Assembly (NCBI GenBank): GCA_024691425.1
Contig: JAILNQ010000081.1
Coordinates: 1-64,000, forward strand
Source of the DNA: Lachnospiraceae bacterium
Lineage (GTDB): Bacteria; Bacillota; Clostridia; Lachnospirales; Lachnospiraceae
DNA: 64,000 nucleotides
Direction: 5' to 3'
This document shows, piece after piece, positions 43,901 to 52,465 of this stretch. A program made the translations under genes and the position numbers. Positions within the stretch are counted from its first letter, which is position 1. Every line of letters begins with the position of its first letter. The notes beneath the pieces were generated by a model. The model saw only the letters and a list, made by a program, of their open reading frames with translations, searched no databases and was not told the DNA's origin.

Positions 43901-45485
43901 TCCTGTACGGGATCGGCTCCTTCGGATTGACGAACGTGGAGAACCTGTCCGTTATCTTTCCGCCCTCGATCTTCACTGCGCCTATTTCGATGATGTTATT
44001 GTCTATCGGCGAAAAGCCCGTCGTCTCAAGGTCGAACACGACAAATGAATCATCAATTGTATGATCATTCGGCAGAACCGCGACTTTCTTATCATCATCA
44101 ACGACATACCCTTCCATTCCGTATATGATCTTGATGTCATTGATCTTTTTTTCTTTTATGTGATGGAACGCTTCAGTGAACGCCTGAACGACTCCGTGGT
44201 CCGTGATCGCTATTGCGTCATGCCCCCAGCTCCTCGCACGTTCAATGATATCCACAGCAGAAGATACTCCGTCCATGTCGCTCATCTTCGTGTGGCAGTG
44301 AAGCTCCACGCGCTTGACGGTCTCATTGTCTTCCCGCATCACCCTGAAATCATGAGTCTTCTTTATTCCCTCAATGTATCCGAGTGAGAGCGTGCCGTCG
44401 TATTTATCGACTCCGGTAACACCCTTCAGCAGAACAAAACAGCCGTCCTCAAGATACGAAAAAAGCCTCTCCTGTCTGTCTTCCTTTGGGAATATCTTTA
44501 CATCTATCGAATCCGTAAAATCAGTAACGGTGAACGTTACCATCTTCTTTCCGGTTCTCGTATCCCTGACGGAAAAATCATTGACCTGGCCGCGTATGAC
44601 AACCTGCCCGATATCTCCGTCGATATCGCATATGTTTATAGGACCGTCGGTAAAATCCCTTCCGTAGATGACATCGGGATTCGAAGAGCCTTTCTTCTGA
44701 TACCGGCCTCCTGTGCTTCGTTTCTTTTCCGGAAGCTGCTTCTTTTCCGGGGCGGTCTTCTCTTCCTTCTTTGCGGTAACATTCTCTATCGGACCGTTCG
44801 CATATATGTTGAACACTTCATCATCGTCCTCTGTTTTTCCTGCGCTGACAAACTCTTCATCGCCTGTACCCTCAGCCTTCTCCTCCGTCTTGACGGAGTC
44901 AGGATTGTTTCGCATCGAGATCTTCCTTATCTCCTCCATCATCCTCTCTCGGGAATGCATATAGCTCTGTCTCTTTTCCCGTTCTTTGTAATCGGCGGTG
45001 ATGCGGTAGGACATGCCGCACCTTTCGTTGATGGCATGATCGAGATAATCGAGTATGTCTTCGGCCATGTCCCTTGCGATGAATCTGTCCTCAAGAACGA
45101 CAACTATCCCGTTACCGTCCTCGGAAAACTCAAAGTCCGCATGCCGCAGAAGATCCGACCACGCAGGATTGATGAGCGCCGCTTCGGCTATAATGCTGTT
45201 CCTGTACTGCTTTATGAAAGACTCCGGAGAATATGCGCTGCCGAGCGAGAACTTTTCTATTATCTTCACGCTCACCGGGGCATTCCGATAGTACTGTTTC
45301 TTAATCTCCCGTTCCATCGCGAAAATGTTCTCCTTCGGAATAACATAATCGCTCATAAGATAAATATGCAGCTTATCACGACGTGAAGAAGAGACCAGCT
45401 TCGTTACTCTGGTCCCTTCCATTAATTCCATGTCAGATTCTGACACATCAAGTGCAGAAAAAACTTCAAAAAACTTCTTTTCCAT
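40932..45485 (-). CDS. polC: DNA polymerase III alpha subunit, Gram-positive type PolC
   Basis: 1517 residues with PolC order: N-terminal domain, OB fold (about 300-385), split PHP domain (VELHCHTKMSDMDGVS near 395), inserted DEDDh 3'-5' exonuclease (FVVFDLETTGFSP, then HNASFDMGF, then HRAVDDAEAT), and a polymerase core. The core has VGSRGSVGSSFVATMAGIT, a Cys4 zinc module (CSSCHYYD with CPVCGEK) and the catalytic acids in EPDIDLNFSG. It is the replicative polymerase with built-in proofreading. 24 bases after ispG, as in many Bacillota. An AGGG-type RBS lies about 13 bases from the ATG. Confidence 0.98.
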   Translation of the reverse strand: MEKKFFEVFSALDVSESDMELMEGTRVTKLVSSSRRDKLHIYLMSDYVIPKENIFAMEREIKKQYYRNAPVSVKIIEKFSLGSAYSPESFIKQYRNSIIAEAALINPAWSDLLRHADFEFSEDGNGIVVVLEDRFIARDMAEDILDYLDHAINERCGMSYRITADYKEREKRQSYMHSRERMMEEIRKISMRNNPDSVKTEEKAEGTGDEEFVSAGKTEDDDEVFNIYANGPIENVTAKKEEKTAPEKKQLPEKKRSTGGRYQKKGSSNPDVIYGRDFTDGPINICDIDGDIGQVVIRGQVNDFSVRDTRTGKKMVTFTVTDFTDSIDVKIFPKEDRQERLFSYLEDGCFVLLKGVTGVDKYDGTLSLGYIEGIKKTHDFRVMREDNETVKRVELHCHTKMSDMDGVSSAVDIIERARSWGHDAIAITDHGVVQAFTEAFHHIKEKKINDIKIIYGMEGYVVDDDKKVAVLPNDHTIDDSFVVFDLETTGFSPIDNNIIEIGAVKIEGGKITDRFSTFVNPKEPIPYRIEKLTGINDKMVEDAPFVNDALTQFRSFIGDAVLVAHNASFDMGFLMAKEEAAGFDSVHSYVDTLGMSRLLVPEISKFKLDSLCKFFKVSLENHHRAVDDAEATAHIFLKLIGRLEEKGVRTLAGLNEMADTSDEKIRKSPSNHIILLAANETGRVNLYRLVSQSHIRFYHNFQAKIPKSLIRKYREGLIIGSACEQGELYQAILGGRSEDEILRIADFYDYFEIQPIGNNEFMIREDRFEDINSRKDLEDINRKIVELGDRLGKPVVATCDVHFLDPADEVYRRVLMAGKGFTDADMQAPLYLRTTEEMLAEFEYLGYDKAYEIVVTNTRKIADMIEVIEPVRPDKCPPVIENSDKLLTDICYRRAREIYGDELPPQVSARLDRELNSIITNGFAVMYIIAQKLVWKSNEDGYLVGSRGSVGSSFVATMAGITEVNPLPPHYYCSSCHYYDFDSPEVKSFAGRAGCDMPDKVCPVCGEKLKKEGFDIPFETFLGFEGDKEPDIDLNFSGEYQSKAHKYTEVIFGAGQTYRAGTIGTIADKTAYGFVKKYFEDKHIDKRPCEIDRLSKGCTGVRRTTGQHPGGIIVLPRGEDIDTFTPIQHPADDMSSDIITTHFDYHSIDHNLLKLDILGHDDPTMIKMLQDLTGTDPRAVALDDAKVMSLFRSTEALGIEPEDIGGCKLGCLGIPEFGTDFVIQMLIDTKPEAFSDLVRISGLSHGTDVWLGNAQEVIKEGLATISTAICTRDDIMTYLINMGIESSDAFSIMEAVRKGKVAKGDCKSWPEWKQEMLDHQVPEWYVESCEKIKYMFPKAHAAAYVMMAWRIAYYKINYPLAYYAAYFSIRASAFAYETMCLGKNVLAEELKKYRKLADEAGTKMTSKQENTLKDLKIAEEMYARGFEFMPIDIFRARAHHCQIIDGKIMPRLDCIDGLGDKAADGVAEAAKDGPFLSREDFRNRTGVSKTVTDHMSELGLLSGLPESNQLSLFDICS

Positions 45486-45509
45486 CTATCTATACTTCCC
45501 TCTTATTCC

Positions 45510-46565
45510 CTATGATTCCCAGTTATCAAGTTCGTATTTCAGTGCCGGAAGCAGTTCGCTTTCAGGGACTTTTTTAATTATCTCTCCTTTTTTTATGAGA
45601 AGCCCCTCGCCTTTTCCTCCGGCGATTCCTATGTCTGCTTCCTTTGCCTCTCCGGGGCCGTTCACGGCACATCCCATGACTGCTACACGGATGTCGAGGT
45701 CGTACTGCGATGCAAGTTGCTCAACGTCATTCGCAAGCGAAATGAGGTCTATCTGAGTCCTGCCGCATGTGGGGCACGACACCACATCGATCCCGCCGCT
45801 CCGCAGGCCAAGAGTTTTAAGTATGAGCTTGGCAGCTAAAACTTCCTCGACAGGATCTCCCGACAGAGACACTCTTATCGTATCTCCTATTCCGTCCGCT
45901 AGAATGATCCCGAGACCGACAGCAGATTTTATGCTTCCGCTTTTGACCGTACCCGATTCGGTTATTCCTATGTGGAGCGGATACAGGCATTTTTCGGCTA
46001 TCATTCTGTGGGCACTGACCGACATGAGCACATCCGATGATTTGATCGAAACAACGATATTATCGTAACCGCAGTCCTCTATCATATGGACCTTATCGAG
46101 CGCGGATTCAACGATGCCTTTTGCAGTGACGCCTTTGTATTTCTCGACTAAATCCCGCTCGAGCGACCCGCTGTTGACTCCGACACGTATCGGAATACCG
46201 CGCTCCTTCGCACATGCGACAACTTCGGCAAGCCTCTCGCGTCCGCCTATGTTCCCGGGATTGATCCTTATCTTGTCGGCTCCGTTCTCGATGGCAGCTA
46301 TAGCCATCTTATGGTCAAAGTGGATGTCGGCAACGAGCGGTATGCTGATCCTCTGTTTTATGACACGAAGCGCTTTTGCCGCTTCCTCGGTCGGGACCGT
46401 GCACCTTATGATCTCGCATCCGCAGTCCGTGAGGCGGTTTATCTGCTCTATTGTCGCCTCAGCGTCCTCTGTCCTCGTATTCGTCATCGACTGTATGAGA
46501 ACCGGATTGCCTCCGCCGATCACACGGTCGCCGATCTTTATTACCTTTGTCTTCTCTCTTTGCAT
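45510..46565 (-). CDS. ispG: 4-hydroxy-3-methylbut-2-enyl diphosphate synthase
   Basis: 351 residues from ATG 46565; the frame continues upstream to a GTG, but family length and the start MQREKTKVIKIG favour this ATG. TIM-barrel N-terminal part (IGGGNPVLIQSMTNT) and a C-terminal Fe-S domain with VSCPTCGRTQ and MGCAVNGPGEA cysteines. It reduces MEcPP to HMBPP in the MEP isoprenoid pathway that also uses dxr at 54 kb. It normally follows rseP directly, but here a kinase cassette of 5.6 kb intervenes. RBS weak (AGG). Confidence 0.97.
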   Translation of the reverse strand: MQREKTKVIKIGDRVIGGGNPVLIQSMTNTRTEDAEATIEQINRLTDCGCEIIRCTVPTEEAAKALRVIKQRISIPLVADIHFDHKMAIAAIENGADKIRINPGNIGGRERLAEVVACAKERGIPIRVGVNSGSLERDLVEKYKGVTAKGIVESALDKVHMIEDCGYDNIVVSIKSSDVLMSVSAHRMIAEKCLYPLHIGITESGTVKSGSIKSAVGLGIILADGIGDTIRVSLSGDPVEEVLAAKLILKTLGLRSGGIDVVSCPTCGRTQIDLISLANDVEQLASQYDLDIRVAVMGCAVNGPGEAKEADIGIAGGKGEGLLIKKGEIIKKVPESELLPALKYELDNWES

Positions 46566-46636
46566 GAACTGCCTATATTGTGTATATTCCGGGGTTTTTA
46601 TGCAAAAATACCCCACAGGTTGTGCCTACCTTATTG

Positions 46637-46665
46637 AGTTTACATTGTCTTCAGCCAATAGTCAA
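46637..46665 (-). promoter_or_regulatory. Promoter of ispG-polC at the cassette junction
   Basis: Minus-strand TTGACT (46665-46660), 17 bases, TAAACT (46642-46637). The -35 overlaps the TGA of the Ig-repeat gene. It gives ispG a promoter of its own despite separation from rseP. Confidence 0.6.
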
Positions 46666-48863
46666 TGATGTAAAAAGGTCCTGAAAGCAAGGCCGAACGT
46701 TCCGGAAAGCACTGAACACAGGCCTATCAGAATGCCCACATAATCGATTTCGTTTTCATCATTTTCAGGCAGAGCCGCTTCTATGCTTTTCTCCGTCATC
46801 ATATACTCTCCGAAGATGCCGGCATACATGGGGCTTGACGTGTGGATCTGCGTATCAGTGACGTTTCCTGCCGGATCTTCGGCCTTGACGGCAAGGCAGT
46901 ACTGACCGTATCCGTCCACAGATATCGTTGCCGTGTTGTCAGACGATACGGCGATGTTCCTGTCGTTGAACTTAACGCTGACCAGCCTATCGCAGTCCTC
47001 CGCAAGAGATACCTTTATCGTCCCGCCCCTGCGGATGTTCCCGTCTCTGTCAAAACCGCCGAGCACGATCTGCGGCGATGTATGGTCAACTATGAACGAC
47101 GCCGAGGCCTCGGAAGTGTTCTGCGCCCCGTCCTCTGCCAGTATAGTAAGAACATATTTGCCTTCCTCGATTATCACGTCATTCTCGCCTATTTTCCTGT
47201 CATCTATGTATGCATCCGCAGTAAAACCCGATGCATCTTTTATGAGAGACGACAGCTTGGCAGGCAGCGAGAAAGACTTGAAGTATTTACTGTCTATGTC
47301 CTTAAGATCGGATATCACAGGCGGGGTGCGGTCCACTGTAAAGCTGAGTCTCGAGCTTGACGTATTGCCGCTCCGGTCCGCCGCAATGCAGGTAAGGCGG
47401 TATTCTCCCTCCTTTTCAGCCTCGATATCGATATGATCGTTTGCCGACCTCATAACCCTGTCGAGCGACTCCGCGACCGAATATGAACTTCCCTCCTTTC
47501 TTTCTAGGATCGCCGACATCACTGTCGATGCGTAGAACATCTCTCCAGCGCTGAACCGCAGAACCGGCTTCCCGTTGGTGATGTCACCTTCATCAATTCC
47601 TGATATGCTGATATCCGGTGCAGTTGCATCCATCCGGAAGTGCCTGTATTCTTTTACGGTATTTCCAGCCGGATCCTTTGCCGTAACTTCCAGAAGATAG
47701 TCTCCGTCAGAATTTATGTTAACCTCTCTGATGTCGTGTTCGGCAAGCAGCGTGTAGCTTTCTATCGGAATAATCTCGGTCTTTTCGTGGTCGGTCTTCG
47801 ATAGTTTTATGTCAACCTTTGTTCCCTCGTATATTCCATCCGAAACATCGACAGAAATCACAGCATTCGTTCTTACGTCGACATTTTCCGTTACACCGGT
47901 CAGCTGTATCACCGGAGCGCTCCCATCGACCGTGAAGCTTTTCGTCAGTTCTGCCGAACGGTTCCCCGCGCTGTCTTCCGCCCATATCCTGATCTTGTAT
48001 CTTCCTTCTTCTTCAAAAGCGATCACGGTATCGGCAGGTGCGCCGGTAACCTCTGTTTCCGTGAGCTCCTTATTCGTCCTGCGCTCCAGTGTGTAGCACA
48101 CGTATGCTTCAGAATCCCTGTCCTTGGCAATGGCCTTAAGCGAAGCCTTGCCGCTATAGCATTCACCGCTCAAAATACCCTCGGCATATATGACCGGAAC
48201 GCTTTCGTCAAAAAGGTACTCGAACGACATATCCATTCTGTTTCCGGCTATGTCATAGCAAGCTATGTCAACAGTGCTCCGCGCCCTTCCCATATCGCCC
48301 AGCTCCAGTTCGACCGAGCAGGCCGTCATCTTATCGTCTTCAGAACGGTGCATCTCATAAAGAACGGTATCACCGCATTTTGCCACTATTCTTGCCAGAG
48401 CGTTCTCATCGCTTATCGCGAAATGAACCCTCACGCTCCCTGTAAGCCATCCATCGATCTTTTCCGGATCCGTGAACACTATTTCGGGAGGATTTACATC
48501 GAAAACGATCCTGTAAATATCTGACTCCTTTCCATCATCTCCTTCCCTGAACCTTATCTGCCACCTTCCGCTCGGTGAGGTATCATCATCCGGAAAAAGA
48601 GTAACACTCTCTTTGTCCATTTTTATGTACGTGCTGAATGTTTCCCCGTCATCCGTGCTTATGCTGTAGCTGCAGTCAGCCGCTTGCGGGGTGAAGGTGA
48701 CAGGAAGCGGAGTGCAGAACTGCCGCTCATCCTTTATGATGACTGACCTTCCGTCATATGTCTTTATATCAACATCGAGTTTCTCGTTTTCGGCGGCGCA
48801 GTTTATCGCGCATGAAGCCGAAAAAATGAACATGCATATAAGTAAACCTATAATTCTCCTCAT
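46662..48863 (-). CDS. Membrane-anchored protein with about six Ig-like repeats
   Basis: 733 residues. A signal peptide (1-24) is followed by an N-terminal domain and at least six Ig-like modules. Each opens with a D-x-(S/T/N)xPxI motif (NPPEIVFTD, SVPVIYAEG, SAPVIQLTG, TAPDISISG, TPPVISDLK, TSPQIVLGG) and closes with AEDSAGN-type strands. Near the end a hydrophobic helix (IDYVGILIGLCSVLSGTFGL, about 705-725) anchors it, leaving a very short tail. The fold suits an extracellular ligand-binding or adhesion stalk. GGAGGAG precedes the ATG, which overlaps the upstream stop by four bases. No enzyme domain seen. Confidence 0.85.
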   Translation of the reverse strand: MRRIIGLLICMFIFSASCAINCAAENEKLDVDIKTYDGRSVIIKDERQFCTPLPVTFTPQAADCSYSISTDDGETFSTYIKMDKESVTLFPDDDTSPSGRWQIRFREGDDGKESDIYRIVFDVNPPEIVFTDPEKIDGWLTGSVRVHFAISDENALARIVAKCGDTVLYEMHRSEDDKMTACSVELELGDMGRARSTVDIACYDIAGNRMDMSFEYLFDESVPVIYAEGILSGECYSGKASLKAIAKDRDSEAYVCYTLERRTNKELTETEVTGAPADTVIAFEEEGRYKIRIWAEDSAGNRSAELTKSFTVDGSAPVIQLTGVTENVDVRTNAVISVDVSDGIYEGTKVDIKLSKTDHEKTEIIPIESYTLLAEHDIREVNINSDGDYLLEVTAKDPAGNTVKEYRHFRMDATAPDISISGIDEGDITNGKPVLRFSAGEMFYASTVMSAILERKEGSSYSVAESLDRVMRSANDHIDIEAEKEGEYRLTCIAADRSGNTSSSRLSFTVDRTPPVISDLKDIDSKYFKSFSLPAKLSSLIKDASGFTADAYIDDRKIGENDVIIEEGKYVLTILAEDGAQNTSEASASFIVDHTSPQIVLGGFDRDGNIRRGGTIKVSLAEDCDRLVSVKFNDRNIAVSSDNTATISVDGYGQYCLAVKAEDPAGNVTDTQIHTSSPMYAGIFGEYMMTEKSIEAALPENDENEIDYVGILIGLCSVLSGTFGLAFRTFLHH

Positions 48864-50809
48864 ACGCTCCTCCTTATGTTCTTGCGGTAAAGCAGCATGT
48901 TCTGCTCAGCCGCCTGTGTTATCTCGCCAGGATACATTCCGGTTGTTTCTCCGTTTATGTCCCATCCTTTGAATATGATCGCGAACAGTATTCCGACTCT
49001 GAGTTTTAAGACCGCATTGTCATCAAACGCGCTTCCGAGTTTCACGCACCAGTTTCCGTCATGCCTCAGCATCAGCCTTATGGCGCAAAGCTCAAACACT
49101 TCATCATGCTCCTCGACCTCGCCGAAAACTATAACTCCGAAGAACAGGAAAAAAAGTGCAAGAAGAAGGACGAGCACCGCAATGGCGATTATCGTTGCAA
49201 TGCCTGCTGCCGTTGCGAAAAATCCTTTCGTCTTATTCTGCTCGCGAAGCTCTCCTTCCACGGCAAGATCCGACAGAAGATAATCCGGCTCATTCTCGAC
49301 CGTCTCCTCGCTCAGATTCCCGGCATCACCCGTGCCGGCTCCGATGACGGAATTCTCGTCATCGACTATGTAAAGAACACCGTTGCGCATGACCGTGCTC
49401 GAGCCCGGAATGCGCGAAACGGATGATGAAGATGTGCTTTTTTTATCATCTGTTTTAGCGCTTGATGATCTTCCCCTTCCGGAAGATGAACGGTTTTTAT
49501 CACCGGGGCCCGCCGAAGAGCTCTTTCCTGATGACGAACTCTTCCCGGATGATGAATCGGGTTTTATATCTCCTCTGTATTCATCATCTCCCTTCTGGCT
49601 GCTCGAGCTTGACGTACTTGAGCTTCCCGGCCTGCTGCTGCTCGAGGATGAGCTGCCCGGATTGATATGTGAAGATGATGATGTAGAAGGAATGTAATCC
49701 GACTTTCCGCCCGGCTTCGGTGTCGCCGTAGGTTTCGGCGTCGGCGTAGCCGTGGGCTTTGGCGTCGGTGTCGGTGTTGCCGTCGGCTTTGGCGTAGGCG
49801 TCGGCGTCGGTGTTGCCGTCGGCTTTGGCGTAGGCGTCGGCGTCGGTGTCGGTGTTGCCGTCGGCTTCTGTGTCGGTGTCGGCGTCGGTGTCGGTGTCGG
49901 TGTCGGTGTAGGCGTAGCGGCAGTTACCGCAAGCGCCGCAGGATCGCTGTACGACAGCATGTAATTAGCGCCCTTCATCCTGCATCTGTACAGGCATCCG
50001 TTCATGGCACTGCTTATCCCGCCTACCGTCAGAATGCTCGTATCGCTTCCGCTGTATCTTTCCCCGTAATCTCCGTATCCGTCCTCGACATTCTTCCATT
50101 CGCTTCCCGTCCATATCTCCCATTTATAGAAGTCCATAGGTTTATAAAGGGTGTTAACGTATCTTGAAAGCTTCACATCAAAAACGGCCGAACTTCCCGC
50201 GGGTGCCGATACCGGGGCAGGCTGCTGATCAAAAACGATCGTCTTTATGTGCCAGTACAGCCCCGTTACCGTAACATAATCGCCTACGTGTCTGCCGCAG
50301 CCGCTGCAGTAATCACCCGGTCTCTGAGTGATCTCTATACCGATCCTTATCGGCTCTTCAAGATCAACATTCGCGCTCCTTATGTCCTGCTCAAGAAGCA
50401 TATTGCCCTGTCTCGATGCCAGCTCGTTTCCGGCAGCATCCTCAATGAATACTCTGCACGAGCACAGATCCGGCGATGCCGCTTTATATGTGCAGCTGCT
50501 GCAGTTCTGGACATAAGGTCTGCCGAACCATATCATATCGACAAGCGATGACTTTATGCGGCACTCGAAAAGCGATACCTTTTGTTCTCCATCCGCGGTG
50601 AAGCTGAAAGTCTGATTTACCTTGAAAACTGCGCCGGTAAAGTTTTCATCTTCAAGCGCCTGACACTCGTCCCATCTGTAGTATTCATTGCTTCCTCCCG
50701 TATAGGGCGTCCCCGCTGAAGCCGAAAGCGGGCATAGCATACATGCTGCGGCAGTAAATACCGCCGTCATGACATGCCGTGTTCTTTTTATGATCGATCT
50801 ATTCTTCAT
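48860..50809 (-). CDS. Secreted/membrane protein with Cys-rich head, Pro-Thr repeat and Ser-rich stalk
   Basis: 649 residues. Signal peptide (1-32, ending SASAG). An N-terminal domain (about 35-190) carries CSSCTY, LCSCRV and CSGCGRH cysteine pairs that may bind metal or form disulfides. An Ig-like domain follows (about 195-300, WKNVEDGYGDY and YRCRMKG). Next come a TPTPTP/KPTATP repeat (about 300-365) and a Ser/Gly/Arg stalk (370-470). One membrane helix (about 535-560) leads to a cytoplasmic tail of about 90 residues, FELCAIRLMLRHDGNWCVKLG. Overlaps the kinase gene by 11 bases and the Ig-repeat gene by 4. It looks like the receptor partner of the kinase (inference). Confidence 0.8.
   Translation of the reverse strand: MKNRSIIKRTRHVMTAVFTAAACMLCPLSASAGTPYTGGSNEYYRWDECQALEDENFTGAVFKVNQTFSFTADGEQKVSLFECRIKSSLVDMIWFGRPYVQNCSSCTYKAASPDLCSCRVFIEDAAGNELASRQGNMLLEQDIRSANVDLEEPIRIGIEITQRPGDYCSGCGRHVGDYVTVTGLYWHIKTIVFDQQPAPVSAPAGSSAVFDVKLSRYVNTLYKPMDFYKWEIWTGSEWKNVEDGYGDYGERYSGSDTSILTVGGISSAMNGCLYRCRMKGANYMLSYSDPAALAVTAATPTPTPTPTPTPTPTQKPTATPTPTPTPTPKPTATPTPTPTPKPTATPTPTPKPTATPTPKPTATPKPGGKSDYIPSTSSSSHINPGSSSSSSSRPGSSSTSSSSSQKGDDEYRGDIKPDSSSGKSSSSGKSSSAGPGDKNRSSSGRGRSSSAKTDDKKSTSSSSVSRIPGSSTVMRNGVLYIVDDENSVIGAGTGDAGNLSEETVENEPDYLLSDLAVEGELREQNKTKGFFATAAGIATIIAIAVLVLLLALFFLFFGVIVFGEVEEHDEVFELCAIRLMLRHDGNWCVKLGSAFDDNAVLKLRVGILFAIIFKGWDINGETTGMYPGEITQAAEQNMLLYRKNIRRSV
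49725..49915 (-). repeat. Tandem repeat encoding Pro-Thr linker
   Basis: About 190 bases of short GTCGGY-type tandem repeats in the plus orientation, encoding Thr-Pro dipeptides with periodic Lys/Gln-Pro-Thr-Ala breaks on the minus strand. Prone to length variation. Confidence 0.85.
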
Positions 50810-52292
50810 TGGTACCTCCTATAGTTTCAGCTCTGTACATTCTTGCTTTCAGCCGTCTCTCCTTTACGGCCATGAGCTCATCGATCCTTCGCCGGATCGA
50901 AGCGAGCTCGTCTGAATCTTTTCGTTCCTCTTCTTTCGTGATCTCATCGATCTCAGAAGCCGCCGTCCTCAGCACCGAAAGAGCCTTCGCAGCACCTTCC
51001 GCCGGATCAGCATCATAGTTCTCATAGCATCCTGCGATGAAGATCATGTTTTCATACTTCATTTTCGACGGTGCGAGCCCTGCCGTATCCATCAGCAGTT
51101 TCCCGATGACCGTAAGCGCTTTTGCCGGGTCATGACCGAACCCGTTCTGAAGCGCGCATAATTCCATATAATCTGCCGCCTCCGGGTACTTATCAGTATC
51201 CAGTCTTGCAAAATACGCTGCAGCGGTTCTGTAATCCTTTGCAACAAGCATGGCATTGACCGCTACCTCGAAAATGAATTCCTGTTCCGTCTCATCAGGC
51301 AGATTGCCGCTGTTGATGCAGGCCTTGATTATCCCTATGCCTTCAGGGGTATACATCCCCTCCTCCATATGCTGAGTCGCCCGCCTGACAAGGTCTGCGG
51401 ATGCCTCGCTCTGTCTTATCCTCGTGCTTATTGTCCTTGCCGCGTAGCCCATGCCTATCAGCACGCCGAGCACTACGGCTGTTATTACTGTTCTTTTTCG
51501 GAATCTGTCCGGAATCGTTCTGATATGTCTTATCTGTTTTCTGACTTCACTTACACAGGTGTATCTGTCCTCTTTTGAAAAGGCGCAGCACCTTAAAAGA
51601 AATGATTTCTCCGATGGACGGAGAATATGTGACTTTCTGATGCACTCTCTGGCGGTGTCCGGATCGGGATCCGGCGGCACGCCTGTTCTGATCGCATAGT
51701 ATGTCATTCCGAAAGCGAAGATGTCCGTCCTTACGTCCATCCCGCCGTCTGCCTGGTACTGTTCAGGCGGCGAATACCCGACGGTGCCGACCGGCATGTG
51801 ACCGGCCGCTATCCACCCCGCGATACCGAAGTCGATAAGATGCGGCAGCCCCTCTGCATCCACTATTATGTTGTCAGGCTTCAGATCAAGATAGAGCATC
51901 GGCTTCTTCAGTCCGTGAAGGTACATAAGAGCCTCGCATATCCTCTCGGCAATAGCAAGAGCGCGGTCTTTGGGCATTCCCTTGCCCATGCACATCCTGC
52001 CCAGGGATATCCCCTTAACATACTCACTCAGGATGAAAATGCTCTCGCTGTCGCAGAAGGCATCATGGATGGCCGGAAAAAGCGGAAAATGAATGCACCG
52101 CAACGCCTCTATCTCGCTTCTTGCGAACCGGAACGCACCGAAGCATTTCCTGTCCATGACTTTCATCGCCAGCGTCCTGCCGATGTGTCTGTCAGCAACG
52201 AGATAGACATCGCTGGTGCCTCCCGATCCGATCGGTCCGATCACCTCATATCGCTTGTTCACAACTGTTCCTTTTTCGATGACCTTCTTCAT
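50799..52292 (-). CDS. Hanks-type Ser/Thr protein kinase with membrane helix and TPR-like extracellular part
   Basis: 497 residues. Kinase domain 10-250: glycine loop GSGGTSDVY, Lys44, Glu60, catalytic loop YLDLKPDN (Asp126; HRD replaced by YLD), DFG at 154-156 and PPE in SPPEQ. One membrane helix (about 268-286) precedes an alpha-helical, TPR-like C-terminal half. There are no PASTA repeats, unlike PrkC. The ATG at 52292 lacks an RBS. A GTG at 52262 has AGGAA 5 bases upstream, but the first residues (EKGTVVNKRYEV) resemble conserved starts of related kinases, so the ATG is kept. First gene of the three-gene cassette. Confidence 0.9.
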   Translation of the reverse strand: MKKVIEKGTVVNKRYEVIGPIGSGGTSDVYLVADRHIGRTLAMKVMDRKCFGAFRFARSEIEALRCIHFPLFPAIHDAFCDSESIFILSEYVKGISLGRMCMGKGMPKDRALAIAERICEALMYLHGLKKPMLYLDLKPDNIIVDAEGLPHLIDFGIAGWIAAGHMPVGTVGYSPPEQYQADGGMDVRTDIFAFGMTYYAIRTGVPPDPDPDTARECIRKSHILRPSEKSFLLRCCAFSKEDRYTCVSEVRKQIRHIRTIPDRFRKRTVITAVVLGVLIGMGYAARTISTRIRQSEASADLVRRATQHMEEGMYTPEGIGIIKACINSGNLPDETEQEFIFEVAVNAMLVAKDYRTAAAYFARLDTDKYPEAADYMELCALQNGFGHDPAKALTVIGKLLMDTAGLAPSKMKYENMIFIAGCYENYDADPAEGAAKALSVLRTAASEIDEITKEEERKDSDELASIRRRIDELMAVKERRLKARMYRAETIGGTNEE

Positions 52293-52298
52293 GATGCA

Positions 52299-52327
52299 AA
52301 AATAAACCCCGTCCGTTTGTGCGTCAA
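52299..52327 (-). promoter_or_regulatory. Candidate promoter of the kinase cassette
   Basis: Minus-strand TTGACG (52327-52322), 17 bases, TATTTT (52304-52299). The predicted transcription start falls on or next to the ATG at 52292, implying a leaderless message or use of the internal GTG. Confidence 0.5.
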
Positions 52328-52411
52328 TACGGTTTGTTTTTTTCTACACCCTTTCAAGAACACCCGTAATAAATCGCGTTATTTTATGACCGTCTGCCGT
52401 TATTTTTATAT

Positions 52412-52444
52412 AAAAAAACTGATATCCGGATTTCCGGATATCAG
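52412..52444 (-). terminator. Terminator after rseP
   Basis: Perfect 12-base stem CTGATATCCGGA (52419-52430) / TCCGGATATCAG (52433-52444) with a minimal loop, then seven T on the minus strand. It closes the pyrH-to-rseP operon before the kinase cassette. A T-run on the other side may also make it work in reverse. Confidence 0.9.
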
Positions 52445-52465
52445 CTTTTTGGTCATTATGTCATG

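Noticed and set aside
46588-46616. GTG-initiated N-terminal extension of ispG
   Set aside because: The extra 17 residues are not part of the IspG family; the segment contains the GGGG...CCCC imperfect palindrome and lies downstream of the promoter.
46662-52292. Cassette as a transposon or integron
   Set aside because: No transposase, integrase or clear terminal inverted repeats; only a short shared motif at the edges.
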